DNA of 38,274 nucleotides, taken from contig JADGEO010000034.1 of assembly GCA_016744335.1 (NCBI GenBank), positions 1 to 38,274 on the forward strand, read 5' to 3'. A program made the translations under genes and the position numbers. Below the pieces are notes generated by a model. The model ran no database searches. It was not told where the DNA came from and worked only from the letters and a program-made list of their open reading frames with translations. This DNA is from Anaerolineales bacterium (GTDB taxonomy: Bacteria > Chloroflexota > Anaerolineae > Anaerolineales > Villigracilaceae). Below, one piece after another: positions 1 through 8,564 of this stretch. Position 1 is the stretch's first letter. Each line of letters starts with the position of its first letter.

Positions 1-328
1 GCATCGCATATCTCCTCTATATATTTTGACCAATTTTACTTGATCAAAATGTCGAAGAACTTCTGCTCGGGTACTTATCTATTTTTGACAAAACTGGCGA
101 TAATGTGTCTAAAAGTGTTAAAATGTCCATCTGGATTTTCTGTGGATGTTGTGTTCTGGTAAACACAACTGCGCTATAAGAAACCCACTTTATTCACTTT
201 TTTGGCGAGGTATTGTAGTAATGACTTTGGTTCTTGTTCTTTGGGTAATAGCGACTAAAGCCACTATTACAAAGTCTCTTTCTTGAAAAATGTGTCGAAT
301 TTACACAAAAGGTATGGAGTAAAAAATT
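1..328. other. Left-edge region without a recognisable gene
   Basis: This AT-rich stretch precedes the alpha/beta hydrolase gene. I see no reading frame with recognisable protein character and no RNA gene. A TTGACA hexamer occurs near position 89 but has no convincing -10 partner at 16-18 bases, so I do not call a promoter. A Shine-Dalgarno-like GGAG near 316 belongs to the gene that follows. Confidence 0.4.
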
Positions 329-1060
329 ATGAAAACTTGGCTTAAACGAATATCACTCACCCTTCTAGCACTGCTTATTATTTCAACGGCCGCCTTCGTC
401 ATCTGGGCGGAAAATCCGCTCAAAGCGATGCCCGAATCGCTCGCCGCCCTCGAAAGCGATGCTGAGGTATCTGTCACTTATGATAACTGGATGGTCTTTA
501 CCCCTTTGGATGTTGAACCAGAAAAAGGCGTCATTATTTACCCCGGCGGTCACGTTGACCCGCGTGCGTATGCGCCACTTGCCAAAGAGATTGCCCGTGC
601 AGGCTATCTCGTTATCCTGCCCCCAATGCCGCTCAATTTAGCCTTTACCAATATGAATATAGCGGATGAGATTATGACAGCCAACCCAAGCGTTGAAAAG
701 TGGTATGTTGGCGGTCACTCTCTTGGTGGGGCTATGGCAGCCGAATACGTTGCCGCTAACGCAGGCAAGGTTGAGGGGCTCTTTTTGTGGGCATCCTACT
801 CCGCTGAGAGCACAGACTTAAGCATAATCCCCGACTTAAAGGTCTTGTCCATTTACGGCACAGAAGATGGGCATGTAGAAGAACTTCGTTATTCACGCGA
901 ACGTTTGCCAGAAAATGTGGTCTGGGTCGAGATGGATGGTGCCAATCACGCTCAATTTGGCTGGTACGGTATCCAGTCCGGAGACGGGGTCGCCACGATT
1001 TCTCGTGAATTCCAGCAAGCATGGATTTTAGAAGAGACGCTTGCCTTTATTGGTAAATAA
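329..1060 (+). CDS. Membrane-anchored or exported alpha/beta hydrolase
   Basis: The 243-residue protein has an N-terminal hydrophobic segment (about residues 8-26) preceded by Lys/Arg, so it is probably exported or anchored outside the membrane. The mature part is a small alpha/beta-hydrolase fold. It has a nucleophile elbow GGHSLGG (128-134, Ser131), a likely acid Asp180 after a beta strand (YGTED), and a likely base His207 in GANHAQFG. A GG motif at 73-74 could form the oxyanion hole. The pattern fits the Abhydrolase_5 (PF12695) group of serine hydrolases. The substrate cannot be read from sequence; an esterase or lipase-like role is an inference. The start is supported by GGAG nine bases upstream of the ATG. 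It stands alone on the + strand, separated by about 480 bases from the next intact gene. Confidence 0.85.
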   Translation: MKTWLKRISLTLLALLIISTAAFVIWAENPLKAMPESLAALESDAEVSVTYDNWMVFTPLDVEPEKGVIIYPGGHVDPRAYAPLAKEIARAGYLVILPPMPLNLAFTNMNIADEIMTANPSVEKWYVGGHSLGGAMAAEYVAANAGKVEGLFLWASYSAESTDLSIIPDLKVLSIYGTEDGHVEELRYSRERLPENVVWVEMDGANHAQFGWYGIQSGDGVATISREFQQAWILEETLAFIGK

Positions 1061-1127
1061 ATCCGCACGGGGAAAAATCCATCGTGTTAGATATACGAAG
1101 CCTGTTAAAGAGATCTAAGTAGTCCTC

Positions 1128-1537
1128 AAGGAGAAAGAATATGATGCAAGAAGAAAAAAATATCTCATTGCGATTATTGTAGAGGTACTCATCGCAGTGT
1201 TCAAGTTGGCGGTCTGCCGCTTTTTGGGATTTTAGTTGCTTTGACGACATCAAGCCCTCCTTTGTGCGTTTCTTCCACGTTTGGACATTGCAAGGATTGA
1301 CGGTCACATTCACCGTGTTTGCCGCACGAATTTAAAAAACTCCCTGCGTTTAAAGTGCCGGTAGAGAAGGAATCGTCAGGTATACTTTCAACCGTCGTCT
1401 GCGTTGAGTTATGGTTGAGACGCAAATACCCGCCGCACGCAGGTTGCGCGGCGGCAACGAGAAAGCAATCAAAGCCGATGCGCCGATTATTGAATATCGC
1501 CGTCAGTGCGAAAGACTTAAAGAAGAGGAAAGAGAAA
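1128..1537 (+). pseudogene. Decayed small gene upstream of the selenoprotein candidate
   Basis: A good ribosome binding site (AAGGAG at about 1130) precedes an ATG at 1141, but the frame stops after 13 codons. Shifting frame at the run of seven A (1154-1160) gives a plausible transmembrane segment reading KKYLIAIIVEVLIAVFKLAV before another stop. Further protein-like pieces sit in other frames, such as FVRFFHVWTLQGLTVTFTV around 1245-1305 and a charged stretch before 1538. This looks like one or two small genes broken by frameshifts, or a stretch of poor sequence quality. I cannot name the family. The frame that is open from 1319 joins the peroxiredoxin frame but has no ribosome binding site and no protein-like character before 1538. 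Confidence 0.3.
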
Positions 1538-1999
1538 ATGCCAAAAGTTGAGATTAATACCCCCGCCCCTGATTTTACACTGGATGATTTCACGGGACGT
1601 TCCGTGAATTTGGCTGGCTTCCGTGATAATAGCCATGTACTGCTTGTTTTCAATCGTGGCTTTGTCTGACCTTATTGCCAAAGGCACATGGCGCAGTTGC
1701 GCCAAGATTATGCAAAATTTGAAGCCGCCGAAACCAAGATCGTGGTAGTTGGACCTGAAAAGGGAAAAGCATTTGCCAAATACTGGGCAGAACATCATCT
1801 CCCCTTCATCGGCTTGCCAGACCCTAAACACAGCGTGCTGAAGTTGTTTGGGCAAGAAGTGAAACTCTTCAAATTGGGAAGAATGCCCGCTCAAGTAATT
1901 ATTGATAAAAAAGGGATTGCACGCTATGCCCACTATGGTCACTCGATGAGCGATATTCCTGAAAATGAAGCCTTGTTAAAGATATTGGAAGTTCTTTAA
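1538..1999 (+). CDS. Selenocysteine-containing peroxiredoxin-like protein (TGA at 1667-1669 read as Sec)
   Basis: Read through the TGA, the frame gives a 153-residue AhpC/TSA-type (thioredoxin-fold) peroxiredoxin. The N-terminal part has APDFTLDDFTGRSVNL (10-25) and the strand LLVFNRGFV (35-43). Then come Sec44-Pro-Tyr-Cys47, the helix QRHMAQLRQDYAKF, and a C-terminal part with GLPDPKHSVLKLFGQEVKL and a cis-Pro-like GRMPAQVIID. In relatives the position after NRGF-x is the peroxidatic Cys of a CPYC motif; here that exact codon is TGA, giving UxxC. Both halves are in one frame with no indel, and conservation is equal on both sides. A bSECIS-like hairpin follows at 1689-1704. The ATG at 1538 is chosen because AGAGGAA lies just upstream and the family starts there. 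The protein would reduce peroxides in the cytosol. The alternative is a TGC-to-TGA nonsense mutation. Confidence 0.8.
1689..1704 (+). promoter_or_regulatory. Candidate bacterial SECIS hairpin
   Basis: TGGCGC and GCGCCA form a perfect 6-bp stem closed by the loop AGTT. The loop carries a GU (1696-1697) 26 bases after the last base of the TGA. Bacterial SECIS elements sit inside the coding region just after the UGA and need a short upper stem with a GU in the apical loop, which SelB binds. Stem, loop and distance all fit. The hairpin lies within codons for the MAQLR helix, so it also has to encode protein. Confidence 0.65.
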
Positions 2000-2091
2000 G
2001 AGAAAATCTTGTCTTGCTAGTTTTTTTCTTTCATGGGTTTGATGCCAAGAAAATGCACGACAAAGACACAAAGGGCACTGCGTTTTTTGTG

Positions 2092-2122
2092 ACCACAGAG
2101 AGAACTTTGTGCTCTCTGTGGT
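2092..2122. terminator. Hairpin between convergent peroxiredoxin and galT genes
   Basis: ACCACAGAGAG pairs perfectly with CTCTCTGTGGT across a 9-base loop, and a short T-rich stretch follows on the + strand. It lies between two convergent genes and may stop transcription from the left. The U-tract is weak. The sequence also resembles a dispersed ACCACAGAG-type repeat, so a terminator role is only likely. Confidence 0.45.
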
Positions 2123-2146
2123 TTTGTGGTGAAAGATTTTTATGGC

Positions 2147-3184
2147 TCAGGCTCTATAGTGTATTTCTGATAAATCCCGCAAACGTGATGCCGCTTGCTC
2201 GGCGGTCAAATCGCGTTGGGCTTCTGCCATCATCTCGTAGCCGACCATAAATTTTTTTACAGTCGCTGAACGCAATAAGGGGGGATAAAAATGCGCGTGT
2301 AATTGCCAATGTTGATTTTCTTCATCGTTAAAGGGCGCACCATGCCAGCCCATCGAGTAGGGGAAGGATGTCTCGAAAAGATTATCGTATTTAGTTAATA
2401 GGCGTTTGAGAATGTCAGCAAGAGCATCGCGTTCGTCTTCGCTCAAATCAAAAATGTGTAGCACGTGGCGGCGGGGCATGAGCAAAATTTCAAAGGGCCA
2501 AATTGCCCAATAGGGAACAACTGCCATCCAATGCTCATTCTCGACAACGATGCGTTCTTTTTGCTCGGATTCTTGTTCAAGATAATCGATTAAAAGGGGT
2601 GTGCCCTTTTTCTCAAAGTAGATACGCTGATTTACGTCTTCGGCGGCGGGTTCGTTTGGGATTTCATTTTGCGCCCAAATTTGTCCGTGTGGATGCGGGT
2701 TAGAGCTACCCATCACAGCGCCTTTATTCTCGAAGACTTGCACCCAGCGATGTTTTTCACCAAGTTTAGCCGTTTGCTCTGACCAAATATTCACAACACG
2801 GCGAATATCTTCGACAGGCATTTCAGGTAAGGTCAAATCATGGCGGGGGGAGAAGCAGATTACGCGGCTAGTTCCCTCTGCGCTTTGGGTTTGAAAAAGT
2901 TCATTCGAATTCTTCGGTGCTTGCGGGGTATTGGGTAATAGGGCGGCGAAGTCGTTGGTGAAGACAAAGGTATCTTCGTAAGCGGGATTGCTCACGCCGC
3001 CCGCTCGCTCGTTGCCCGGGCAAAGATAACATTTTGGCTCATATTGTGGTTGCTCATCGGGCGGAGAATTTTCGACTTGTCCCTGCCAAGGGCGTTTTGT
3101 ACGGTGTGGGGAAACGAGTACCCAGTTACCAGTTAAGGGGTTATATCGGCGGTGAGAGTGTTCGGTGGGGTTGAAAGTTGTCAT
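2147..3184 (-). CDS. galT: Galactose-1-phosphate uridylyltransferase
   Basis: GalT transfers UMP between UDP-glucose and galactose-1-phosphate in the Leloir pathway, in the cytosol. The 345-residue protein matches the length of E. coli GalT (348) and keeps its numbering. It has Cys52 and Cys55 (CYLC) and His115 (SPRHD) as zinc ligands. The active site is NPHPHGQIW, with His164 as zinc ligand and His166 as the nucleophile that becomes uridylylated. I chose the ATG at 3184 because the family begins with [18 protein letters not shown]; the frame stays open for 24 more codons of unrelated hydrophobic sequence. It is the last gene of the galactoside operon, about 160 bases after the alpha-galactosidase gene with a palindromic repeat between them. 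galK and galE, needed for a complete pathway, are not in the window. Confidence 0.97.
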   Translation of the reverse strand: MTTFNPTEHSHRRYNPLTGNWVLVSPHRTKRPWQGQVENSPPDEQPQYEPKCYLCPGNERAGGVSNPAYEDTFVFTNDFAALLPNTPQAPKNSNELFQTQSAEGTSRVICFSPRHDLTLPEMPVEDIRRVVNIWSEQTAKLGEKHRWVQVFENKGAVMGSSNPHPHGQIWAQNEIPNEPAAEDVNQRIYFEKKGTPLLIDYLEQESEQKERIVVENEHWMAVVPYWAIWPFEILLMPRRHVLHIFDLSEDERDALADILKRLLTKYDNLFETSFPYSMGWHGAPFNDEENQHWQLHAHFYPPLLRSATVKKFMVGYEMMAEAQRDLTAEQAASRLRDLSEIHYRA

Positions 3185-3205
3185 TTTGATTTCCAGAAAA
3201 AAAGA

Positions 3206-3243
3206 TTTACCGCAAAGGGCACGAAGGAACACAAAGAAAAAAT
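3206..3243. repeat. Dispersed purine-rich spacer repeat (CGCAAAGGGCACGAAGG type)
   Basis: The stretch TTTACCGCAAAGGGCACGAA and what follows resembles sequences at 2061-2137 (CAAAGACACAAAGGGCACTG), 7745-7775 and 22231-22263. All share the words ACCRCARAG, GGCAC and ACAAAG. Such diverged copies are common in spacers of some environmental bacterial genomes. Similarity was judged by eye, so the family is tentative. Confidence 0.35.
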
Positions 3244-3260
3244 CTGTTTCTATCATGCCC

Positions 3261-3323
3261 CTCGTAGTAACCGCTTCAGCGGTTATCTGTACGCAAAGTA
3301 GGGGCTTCAGCCCTTACTACGAA
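3261..3323. repeat. Two-hairpin palindromic repeat, copy 1
   Basis: The ends CTCGTAGTAA and TTACTACGAAG are near-perfect inverted repeats. They enclose two small hairpins, CCGCTTCAGCGG and GGGCTTCAGCCC. The same layout recurs at 13586-13650 and 25448-25497. Here it sits in the spacer between the alpha-galactosidase gene and galT. Confidence 0.7.
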
Positions 3324-3345
3324 GGAATTTTAGGTGCAATAAGTT

Positions 3346-4734
3346 TTATTCAAATTCAGGCAGCCAATTGCCGTGGGCTGCGATCAAATCGTCCACCAGA
3401 GACCAAGTTTGGTCAAGGTCGAGTTCGGCGGCGGTGTGCGGGTCGAGCATCGCGGCGTGATAGATATACTCTCGCTTATGGGTCAGTGCGGCTTCCACAG
3501 TCAGCGACTGGACGTTGATATTTGTCTGCATAAGGGCGGCTAAATGTGGGGGCAGGGCACCGATTTTAGTGGGCTGTAAGCCGTTTTTGTCCACGAGAAT
3601 TGGCACTTCTACACAGCTTTCGCTCGGCAGGTTTTCAATTAGCCCATTATTCATCACATTGCCGTAAATCACACGCGGCGTGCCAGTTTCAAGTGAGTGG
3701 ATGATATATGCACCGTACTCGTGCGACTGCGCCACATTATCAAAACTCTCGAGCGTCTCTGCCATCACTTCAAGCTCATAATCGCTCGCACCCGCGGCCT
3801 TGAGTTTTTCATTCATAGCGGGGATGTCCACAGGCACATCGGGGTTTTCAACCGTTTCTTTCGTCGCTTCCCAGCCCGCAATTTGGACTTCACAACGGCG
3901 GATATATTCATCGAGCGGGATGTTGAATTTTTCGATTAAGTCAGGGCGATCGCGTTTGATGAACCAAGGCGTATATTCGGAAAAATGCTCACTAGATTCA
4001 GTGACGAAGTAACCCAATCTTTTGAGCATCTCGTAGCGAACTTTATTCCAATTTGGGATGCGGTCTTCGGCAACTACCCGACGAATGGCTGGATACAGGT
4101 CTACCCCATCCCGCTCGAATTTCAGATAAAAAGCCATGTGATTAATGCCCGCCGCGAGATAATTAATCTCTTCGATGGGCACGTCAATATCTTTTGCAAG
4201 TTGCTCGGCTGTCCCCTGCACAGAATGGCATAAACCAACTGTTTTGATTTTTGTGGCTTTATTCAACGCCCACGTCACCATCGACATCGGATTGACGTAA
4301 TTCAGTAAAAGGGCGTCAGGGCAGAGTTCTTCCATATCACGCGCTATCTCCAAATAAACGGGGATGGTACGTAACCCACGCATAATGCCGCCAACTCCAA
4401 GCGTATCGCCAATGGTCTGGCGCAAGCCATATTTTTTAGGGATTTCAAAATCGGTGACTGTTGCCGGCTTGTAGCCACCAATTTGGAAGATGCCGATGAC
4501 ATAGTTGGCATCCACCAGTGCAGCGCGTCGATCAAGATGCGTTTCGATGAGCGGCGTCACGCCTAAACCACGCGCGATTCGCTCGGTCACAATGCGGGTG
4601 GTTTCGAGGCGTTCGGAATCAATATCGTGCAAGCTGATAATCGAATCTGCTAATTCAGGGAAGCTGAGAATATCGCCGATTAGATTTTTAGCGAAAACTG
4701 TACTGCCTGCACCGAGAAAGGTTATTTTGGTCAT
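3346..4734 (-). CDS. melA: GH4 alpha-galactosidase (melibiase, MelA type)
   Basis: The protein hydrolyses alpha-galactosides such as melibiose, using NAD+ and a divalent metal in the redox-elimination mechanism of glycoside hydrolase family 4. Its 462 residues follow E. coli MelA (451) along the whole length. An NAD-binding GAGSTVFAKN lies at 8-17, followed by FQIGGY (83-88), NYVNPM (145-150), CHSVQGTAEQLA (169-180) and GINHMAFYL (196-204). The likely metal ligands are Cys169 and His199. Near the C-terminus are LPPHLAALMQTNINVQ and the YHAAMLDPHTAAEL segment typical of MelA. It has no signal peptide, so it acts on imported sugar. Its ATG overlaps the stop codon of the upstream gene (ATGA, 4731-4734), which indicates translational coupling. 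GalT, which takes the released galactose after phosphorylation, lies downstream. Confidence 0.95.
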   Translation of the reverse strand: MTKITFLGAGSTVFAKNLIGDILSFPELADSIISLHDIDSERLETTRIVTERIARGLGVTPLIETHLDRRAALVDANYVIGIFQIGGYKPATVTDFEIPKKYGLRQTIGDTLGVGGIMRGLRTIPVYLEIARDMEELCPDALLLNYVNPMSMVTWALNKATKIKTVGLCHSVQGTAEQLAKDIDVPIEEINYLAAGINHMAFYLKFERDGVDLYPAIRRVVAEDRIPNWNKVRYEMLKRLGYFVTESSEHFSEYTPWFIKRDRPDLIEKFNIPLDEYIRRCEVQIAGWEATKETVENPDVPVDIPAMNEKLKAAGASDYELEVMAETLESFDNVAQSHEYGAYIIHSLETGTPRVIYGNVMNNGLIENLPSESCVEVPILVDKNGLQPTKIGALPPHLAALMQTNINVQSLTVEAALTHKREYIYHAAMLDPHTAAELDLDQTWSLVDDLIAAHGNWLPEFE

Positions 4735-6275
4735 CCGATTTGGATTCCTTCGGGCGTTCGTGTAAATTTTCTGCCAGTTGCTAGTTCAACTGATTTATAT
4801 GCGCCGTCATAAAGACCGATGCTCTTATTTTTGACAATCATATCGCAATACATTTCGAGCAGATCGTCTTCGTGGGTCATCAGCTCGATGGCTTGAAGGG
4901 TCTCGGGGATGGTGCGTGTTTCGACTGTGCTGTCGCCAATTTCTGCGCCGCGAATTGCGCCCCACATCTCGTGACCGCCAACGCGGGCGTTGAAAATTTT
5001 CGGGATGGGGTAGAAGGCGAGTTCGGAGGGTTTTGTAATCATCACGTCCATGACACGCATTAGATAATTGCTGGCGTAAACGGCGTGGAAGGTGTTGTCA
5101 TATAAGCCGACATGCAAACCATGTGCGGGGGTCTCGCGGATGTTATCGGTAAACTCTTTGGTCTCTTCCCAAGTGAAGTGCGTGCTGAGCAGGTCTTGAT
5201 AAGGCTCAAGCTCTTTTGATAGCCAAGTCCAGTTATCTTTGTGGTCACCAAGATTGACGAAGAGCGTCATCTTGTCTGCTTTGATGAGCGGAATGGCGTA
5301 CTCAATGATGGCTTTGAAGAGTTCGCGCTGTGCGCCTGCGCCACCCATCGTGACGATAAAGCGGCGCGGCTCTTTTGCTTTCATGCGGCGTAAACGAGCG
5401 GCATTATCGACTTCGATATTTTCGACCAGTTCATGGTCTACATGCTGACCAGTGAAGAAGAGAGAGTCGCTGGGCGTGGGTTTCATGACGGAGCCTTTAT
5501 CATCAAAGCCGCGCATGACGCGGAAACCATAATAACCAGCGGGACCCTGTACGGCGTGTTTGGCACCTTCTGTGAGTTGGAATGCCATGGGCCAATTATC
5601 GAACATCATATCTACAACATTGGTCATGCCACCAGCAACTGCGCCCATCGCGTTCCACATGTGAGAAGTGAGAATGGGTTGCTCTGTGGGGAGTGCGCCG
5701 TAGAGATTTTCGAAAAGCTCGCTCATTTTATAATCTTTGACCTGAGTTTTTATGAAACGCCAGGGCCATCCCTTGATCCAGGTATTGAGAAGGGTGTTTA
5801 AACCAGGGAGTGAAGCTTCACCAGTTGTTACGCTTTCCCATATATATTTATCAAATAATGGAAAACGTTGAGAAATGCGCGATAATTTACTGTAATTGGT
5901 ATTACTCCTGTTGATAACATCAGAGGTAATGCCAGGAATAGCAAGCAAATCAAGCCAATAGGGAGTAAATCCCATTGCGCGGGCAGCAGATACGCCCGCC
6001 ATAGCAATGCGATAATGCCCAAACCCCATGCGGATGGTGCTAACGATTACGCCGTTATCAATCTCCAGCGGCGTGCCATCCCCTTCACGGACGATTTCCT
6101 TTAAGCCGAAAATATCGCCTCCGTAGGGGTGATCCTTAATGCTTAAGTTGAATTTTTCGTTTGGGTCATAATTAAATTTCTTTGCCAACATGGCTTTCCA
6201 TTTATCGGCAGCCTTTGTTTGTGAACGGGTGATGGGGTTGCCGTAAAGTTCATAACGACCATTTACTTTTTTCAT
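4731..6275 (-). CDS. Unassigned GT-B-like protein in the galactoside operon
   Basis: I do not recognise a characterised family for this 514-residue soluble protein. It has features of GT-B-fold enzymes related to MurG and MGDG synthases. A strand-loop VIVSTIRMGFGHYRIAMAG (77-95) resembles the N-terminal Gly-rich GxGH loop. RRFIVTMGGAGAQ (304-316) resembles the start of the nucleotide-binding domain, and DVMITKPSELAFYPIPKIF (410-428) resembles the TKPG..E donor-binding segment. Between them, 200-300 is rich in Trp and Met. No signal peptide or membrane segment is visible. AAGGAG eight bases before the ATG at 6275 decides the start over an upstream in-frame ATG. It is coupled to melA by a 4-base overlap and follows the GPH symporter, so it probably handles a sugar or sugar nucleotide tied to galactoside use. 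Glycosyltransferase, phosphorylase or epimerase activity cannot be told apart. Confidence 0.6.
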   Translation of the reverse strand: MKKVNGRYELYGNPITRSQTKAADKWKAMLAKKFNYDPNEKFNLSIKDHPYGGDIFGLKEIVREGDGTPLEIDNGVIVSTIRMGFGHYRIAMAGVSAARAMGFTPYWLDLLAIPGITSDVINRSNTNYSKLSRISQRFPLFDKYIWESVTTGEASLPGLNTLLNTWIKGWPWRFIKTQVKDYKMSELFENLYGALPTEQPILTSHMWNAMGAVAGGMTNVVDMMFDNWPMAFQLTEGAKHAVQGPAGYYGFRVMRGFDDKGSVMKPTPSDSLFFTGQHVDHELVENIEVDNAARLRRMKAKEPRRFIVTMGGAGAQRELFKAIIEYAIPLIKADKMTLFVNLGDHKDNWTWLSKELEPYQDLLSTHFTWEETKEFTDNIRETPAHGLHVGLYDNTFHAVYASNYLMRVMDVMITKPSELAFYPIPKIFNARVGGHEMWGAIRGAEIGDSTVETRTIPETLQAIELMTHEDDLLEMYCDMIVKNKSIGLYDGAYKSVELATGRKFTRTPEGIQIG

Positions 6276-6317
6276 GGAAAAAACTCCTTCTTTCAATATA
6301 GAAACCCTATCTTAAGA

Positions 6318-6351
6318 GTGCTCCCTACGCAGATGACTGCATAGAGAGCAC
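6318..6351. other. Intercistronic hairpin between symporter and GT-B-like genes
   Basis: GTGCTCCCTACGCAG and CTGCATAGAGAGCAC form a 15-bp stem with two positions that are G-U pairs in one of the two transcripts, closed by ATGA. In the operon transcript it lies about 45 bases before the ATG of the GT-B-like gene. It has no U-tract, so it is more likely a processing, stability or attenuating structure than a terminator. Confidence 0.55.
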
Positions 6352-6376
6352 CTATATATTTAAGACAGGTAATTTT

Positions 6377-7744
6377 TTACTGTAATTCAGCAGTCTCCAG
6401 CACAAGTTTGCGCTCATTGTAACGGACGAAGACCAATCCAGCACCCAAGCAGAGGACAAATCCAGCAATGCCGCTCAAGCGGATGCCTAGATCGTTGCCA
6501 GGGTCTTTGCCAAAGGTGGTTAGCATGGCGAAGATTAAAATCCCAAAAGTCTGCCCGAATTTTTGCATGAGGGTACGAGCGGCAAAGAACATGCCTTCTT
6601 TACGTTCGCCAGATTTTAGGGCATCATGCTCGGCAATATCTGCCAAGATGGCGTTGGGTAGTACCGATAAAAATGCGAGGGGAACAGAGTAAAGCACAAC
6701 CAAGATGTAGGCTTGGACAATGGGGGCGATGGGCAATTTCCCGAAGAAGTAAACGCCAACGAAAACCACGCTCATCGCTAGAAAAGCGCCGATGACCAGA
6801 ATCCGTTTACCAACCTTCTTGGCTAGCACGTTTACAACCGGATAAAAGACGAAGGAGATGATCACCATTACAGCCAGGAGCGTTCCAACGAGGGCTTCTT
6901 CCAATCGCAATAACACGGTAATATAGTAGAGTAAGCCCGTGTTCATAATTGTTAATCCCATAAAATAGGAGAAATCTGCCACGACATAGTAGCGGAAGCT
7001 GATATTTTGGAAGGTGCTTTTTAGTGCTTTAAATAGAGGCACTGTGGAGGCTTCGCCTTCACAATATTTGCGCTCATCAATTGTAAAAACGGGAATTGCC
7101 ATAAAGATAAGTGCCACAAAAGCCATTACGCCAACTGCTGCCTGAATGGCGTTCACACGACTTGCCAATCCCAAAGAGCTTTCCAGCATGTTTGCCAAGA
7201 GGGGCGTTTGCGCCGCGGCAATGATACCGAGGGCATAAGTGATCGAAATCCAGGTGGAGAGATTTAGCCGCTCATCGGCGGTGTGACCAAGTTCGGGCAG
7301 GAGGGCAAAATAAGGGGTCACATAAAGGGTCAACGCCACATAAAAGAGAATTTGCATCACAGCCAGCCAAGCAATATTCCATCCACTCATTTGCTGTTGC
7401 GGTGGGAAAAATATCAAAAAGAGAAAAAGTGCGGCAGGGAGTGCGCCCATCGCCATAAAGGGGATGCGGCGTCCGCGTTTATGTGTAAAACGGTCGCTGA
7501 AGCTGGCTATTAGCGGGTCTGTGATAGCATCTACCAAACGCCCAGAAGCCGCTACGATAGTCAGTACATTCAAAACGCCCCAAAAGATGACTTGCGTGAT
7601 AAAGAAAGGCAACCCTGCGGTTTCAGGAGGGAGATAAAAATAAACCAACATCAAGCCAATCAGATTGACCAAAATAGACCAGCCAAGCTGACCAAGAGCA
7701 TAAGAGATTTGTTTTGAAACGGGTAAAGAAGGTTTTGTTGTCAT
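6377..7744 (-). CDS. GPH-family sugar:cation symporter (MelB-like)
   Basis: This 455-residue protein has about twelve transmembrane segments and the hallmarks of the glycoside-pentoside-hexuronide family. The signature [17 protein letters not shown] (68-84) places Asp72 and Asp76 where MelB uses Asp55 and Asp59 for Na+/H+ coupling and sugar binding. It is followed by the basic loop [13 protein letters not shown]. It would import galactosides or related sugars with a cation. The ATG at 7744 is preceded by AAAGGA, and the usual family start lies there; a frame extension of 20 codons upstream is ignored. The gene lies 37 bases after the esterase gene and about 100 bases before the GT-B-like gene. 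The operon thus carries both an ABC importer and a symporter, which suggests two substrates or two affinity ranges. Confidence 0.93.
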   Translation of the reverse strand: MTTKPSLPVSKQISYALGQLGWSILVNLIGLMLVYFYLPPETAGLPFFITQVIFWGVLNVLTIVAASGRLVDAITDPLIASFSDRFTHKRGRRIPFMAMGALPAALFLFLIFFPPQQQMSGWNIAWLAVMQILFYVALTLYVTPYFALLPELGHTADERLNLSTWISITYALGIIAAAQTPLLANMLESSLGLASRVNAIQAAVGVMAFVALIFMAIPVFTIDERKYCEGEASTVPLFKALKSTFQNISFRYYVVADFSYFMGLTIMNTGLLYYITVLLRLEEALVGTLLAVMVIISFVFYPVVNVLAKKVGKRILVIGAFLAMSVVFVGVYFFGKLPIAPIVQAYILVVLYSVPLAFLSVLPNAILADIAEHDALKSGERKEGMFFAARTLMQKFGQTFGILIFAMLTTFGKDPGNDLGIRLSGIAGFVLCLGAGLVFVRYNERKLVLETAELQ

Positions 7745-7781
7745 TGTTGTTCCTTTGTGAACTTTGTGCTTTAGTAATGAA

Positions 7782-8561
7782 CTAAACTCGCTGTATAAAA
7801 TCAAGGCTCAATTGAGCCACATCATCCAATTCAACATCCAACACAATAGCATGGCTCGAATTTTTCATCCAGTGATGCTCTTTGACCTGAGAAGAAATAC
7901 CACTCATAATCATCTCACCAGCTTCGGGGGCAACTGTCGTATCTTTGCGACCCTGAAAAATCAGCACAGGCTGTTTGATCTTCGATAATTGTGGTAATGT
8001 CACTTTTTGGAAACGAAGCAACTGAATTGCGCCTTTCAAGGGCAAGCCCGGATACCCCTGCCAATTATCCGAACCATCTAATGAAGCTCTAGGAACTTCT
8101 GCAACCAAAAGCGAGCCTAGATAAAGTTTTAGTTTATCAAAAGTATTCATCACTAAGCGGATAGCAGGAGCGTAGAGCATAACCCCCGCGATTTTAGGAT
8201 TTTGACTAGCGAGATAGAGTGCCACAACCCCGCCCATCGATTCGCCCGCGACCCAAACTTGGTTACAGGTCTCAAACAGTTTCTGAAGAGTTTCTTCTCC
8301 GCTTTCTACCCAATCCTGCCAAGTGGCATTGTTCAGGTCTTCAACTTGGGTGCCATGCCCTGCCAAAAGCGGACCTGCAACCGTATAGCCCGCTTCATGG
8401 AACTTCTCGGCAATCAAACGAACTTCTGCCGCAGTAGCTGTATACCCATGTGAGATGAAAATCCCCACCTTGCCCCCCTCCAAAAAGAAGGCATCCCCAT
8501 CTAAGTGTGGGTTGTGGAGGTTGGGGTTGTTCATCGTTGTAGAATTTTTCTCATTGCTCAT
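7782..8561 (-). CDS. Carboxylesterase, Est30-like alpha/beta hydrolase
   Basis: The 259-residue protein is a cytosolic serine hydrolase with a lid. [17 protein letters not shown] (38-54) is the oxyanion-hole strand, the nucleophile elbow is GESMGG (Ser108), the acid is Asp207 in FQGRKDTTV and the base is His237 in NSSHAIVLD. The spacings Ser-Asp 99 and Asp-His 30 are those of Geobacillus Est30 (Ser94, Asp193, His223). The family hydrolyses short-chain esters and monoacylglycerols. There is no signal peptide. GAGGAG lies eight bases before the ATG and the gap after the GH42 stop codon is only 3 bases, so the two are co-translated. In a galactoside operon it may remove acetyl or acyl groups from imported glycosides; the exact substrate is unknown. 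Confidence 0.9.
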   Translation of the reverse strand: MSNEKNSTTMNNPNLHNPHLDGDAFFLEGGKVGIFISHGYTATAAEVRLIAEKFHEAGYTVAGPLLAGHGTQVEDLNNATWQDWVESGEETLQKLFETCNQVWVAGESMGGVVALYLASQNPKIAGVMLYAPAIRLVMNTFDKLKLYLGSLLVAEVPRASLDGSDNWQGYPGLPLKGAIQLLRFQKVTLPQLSKIKQPVLIFQGRKDTTVAPEAGEMIMSGISSQVKEHHWMKNSSHAIVLDVELDDVAQLSLDFIQRV

Positions 8562-8564
8562 TAT

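Noticed and set aside
1319..1669. Separate 116-codon gene ending at the TGA
   Set aside because: Only the part from 1538 is protein-like, and it continues in the same frame after the TGA as a peroxiredoxin; the upstream part has no ribosome binding site.
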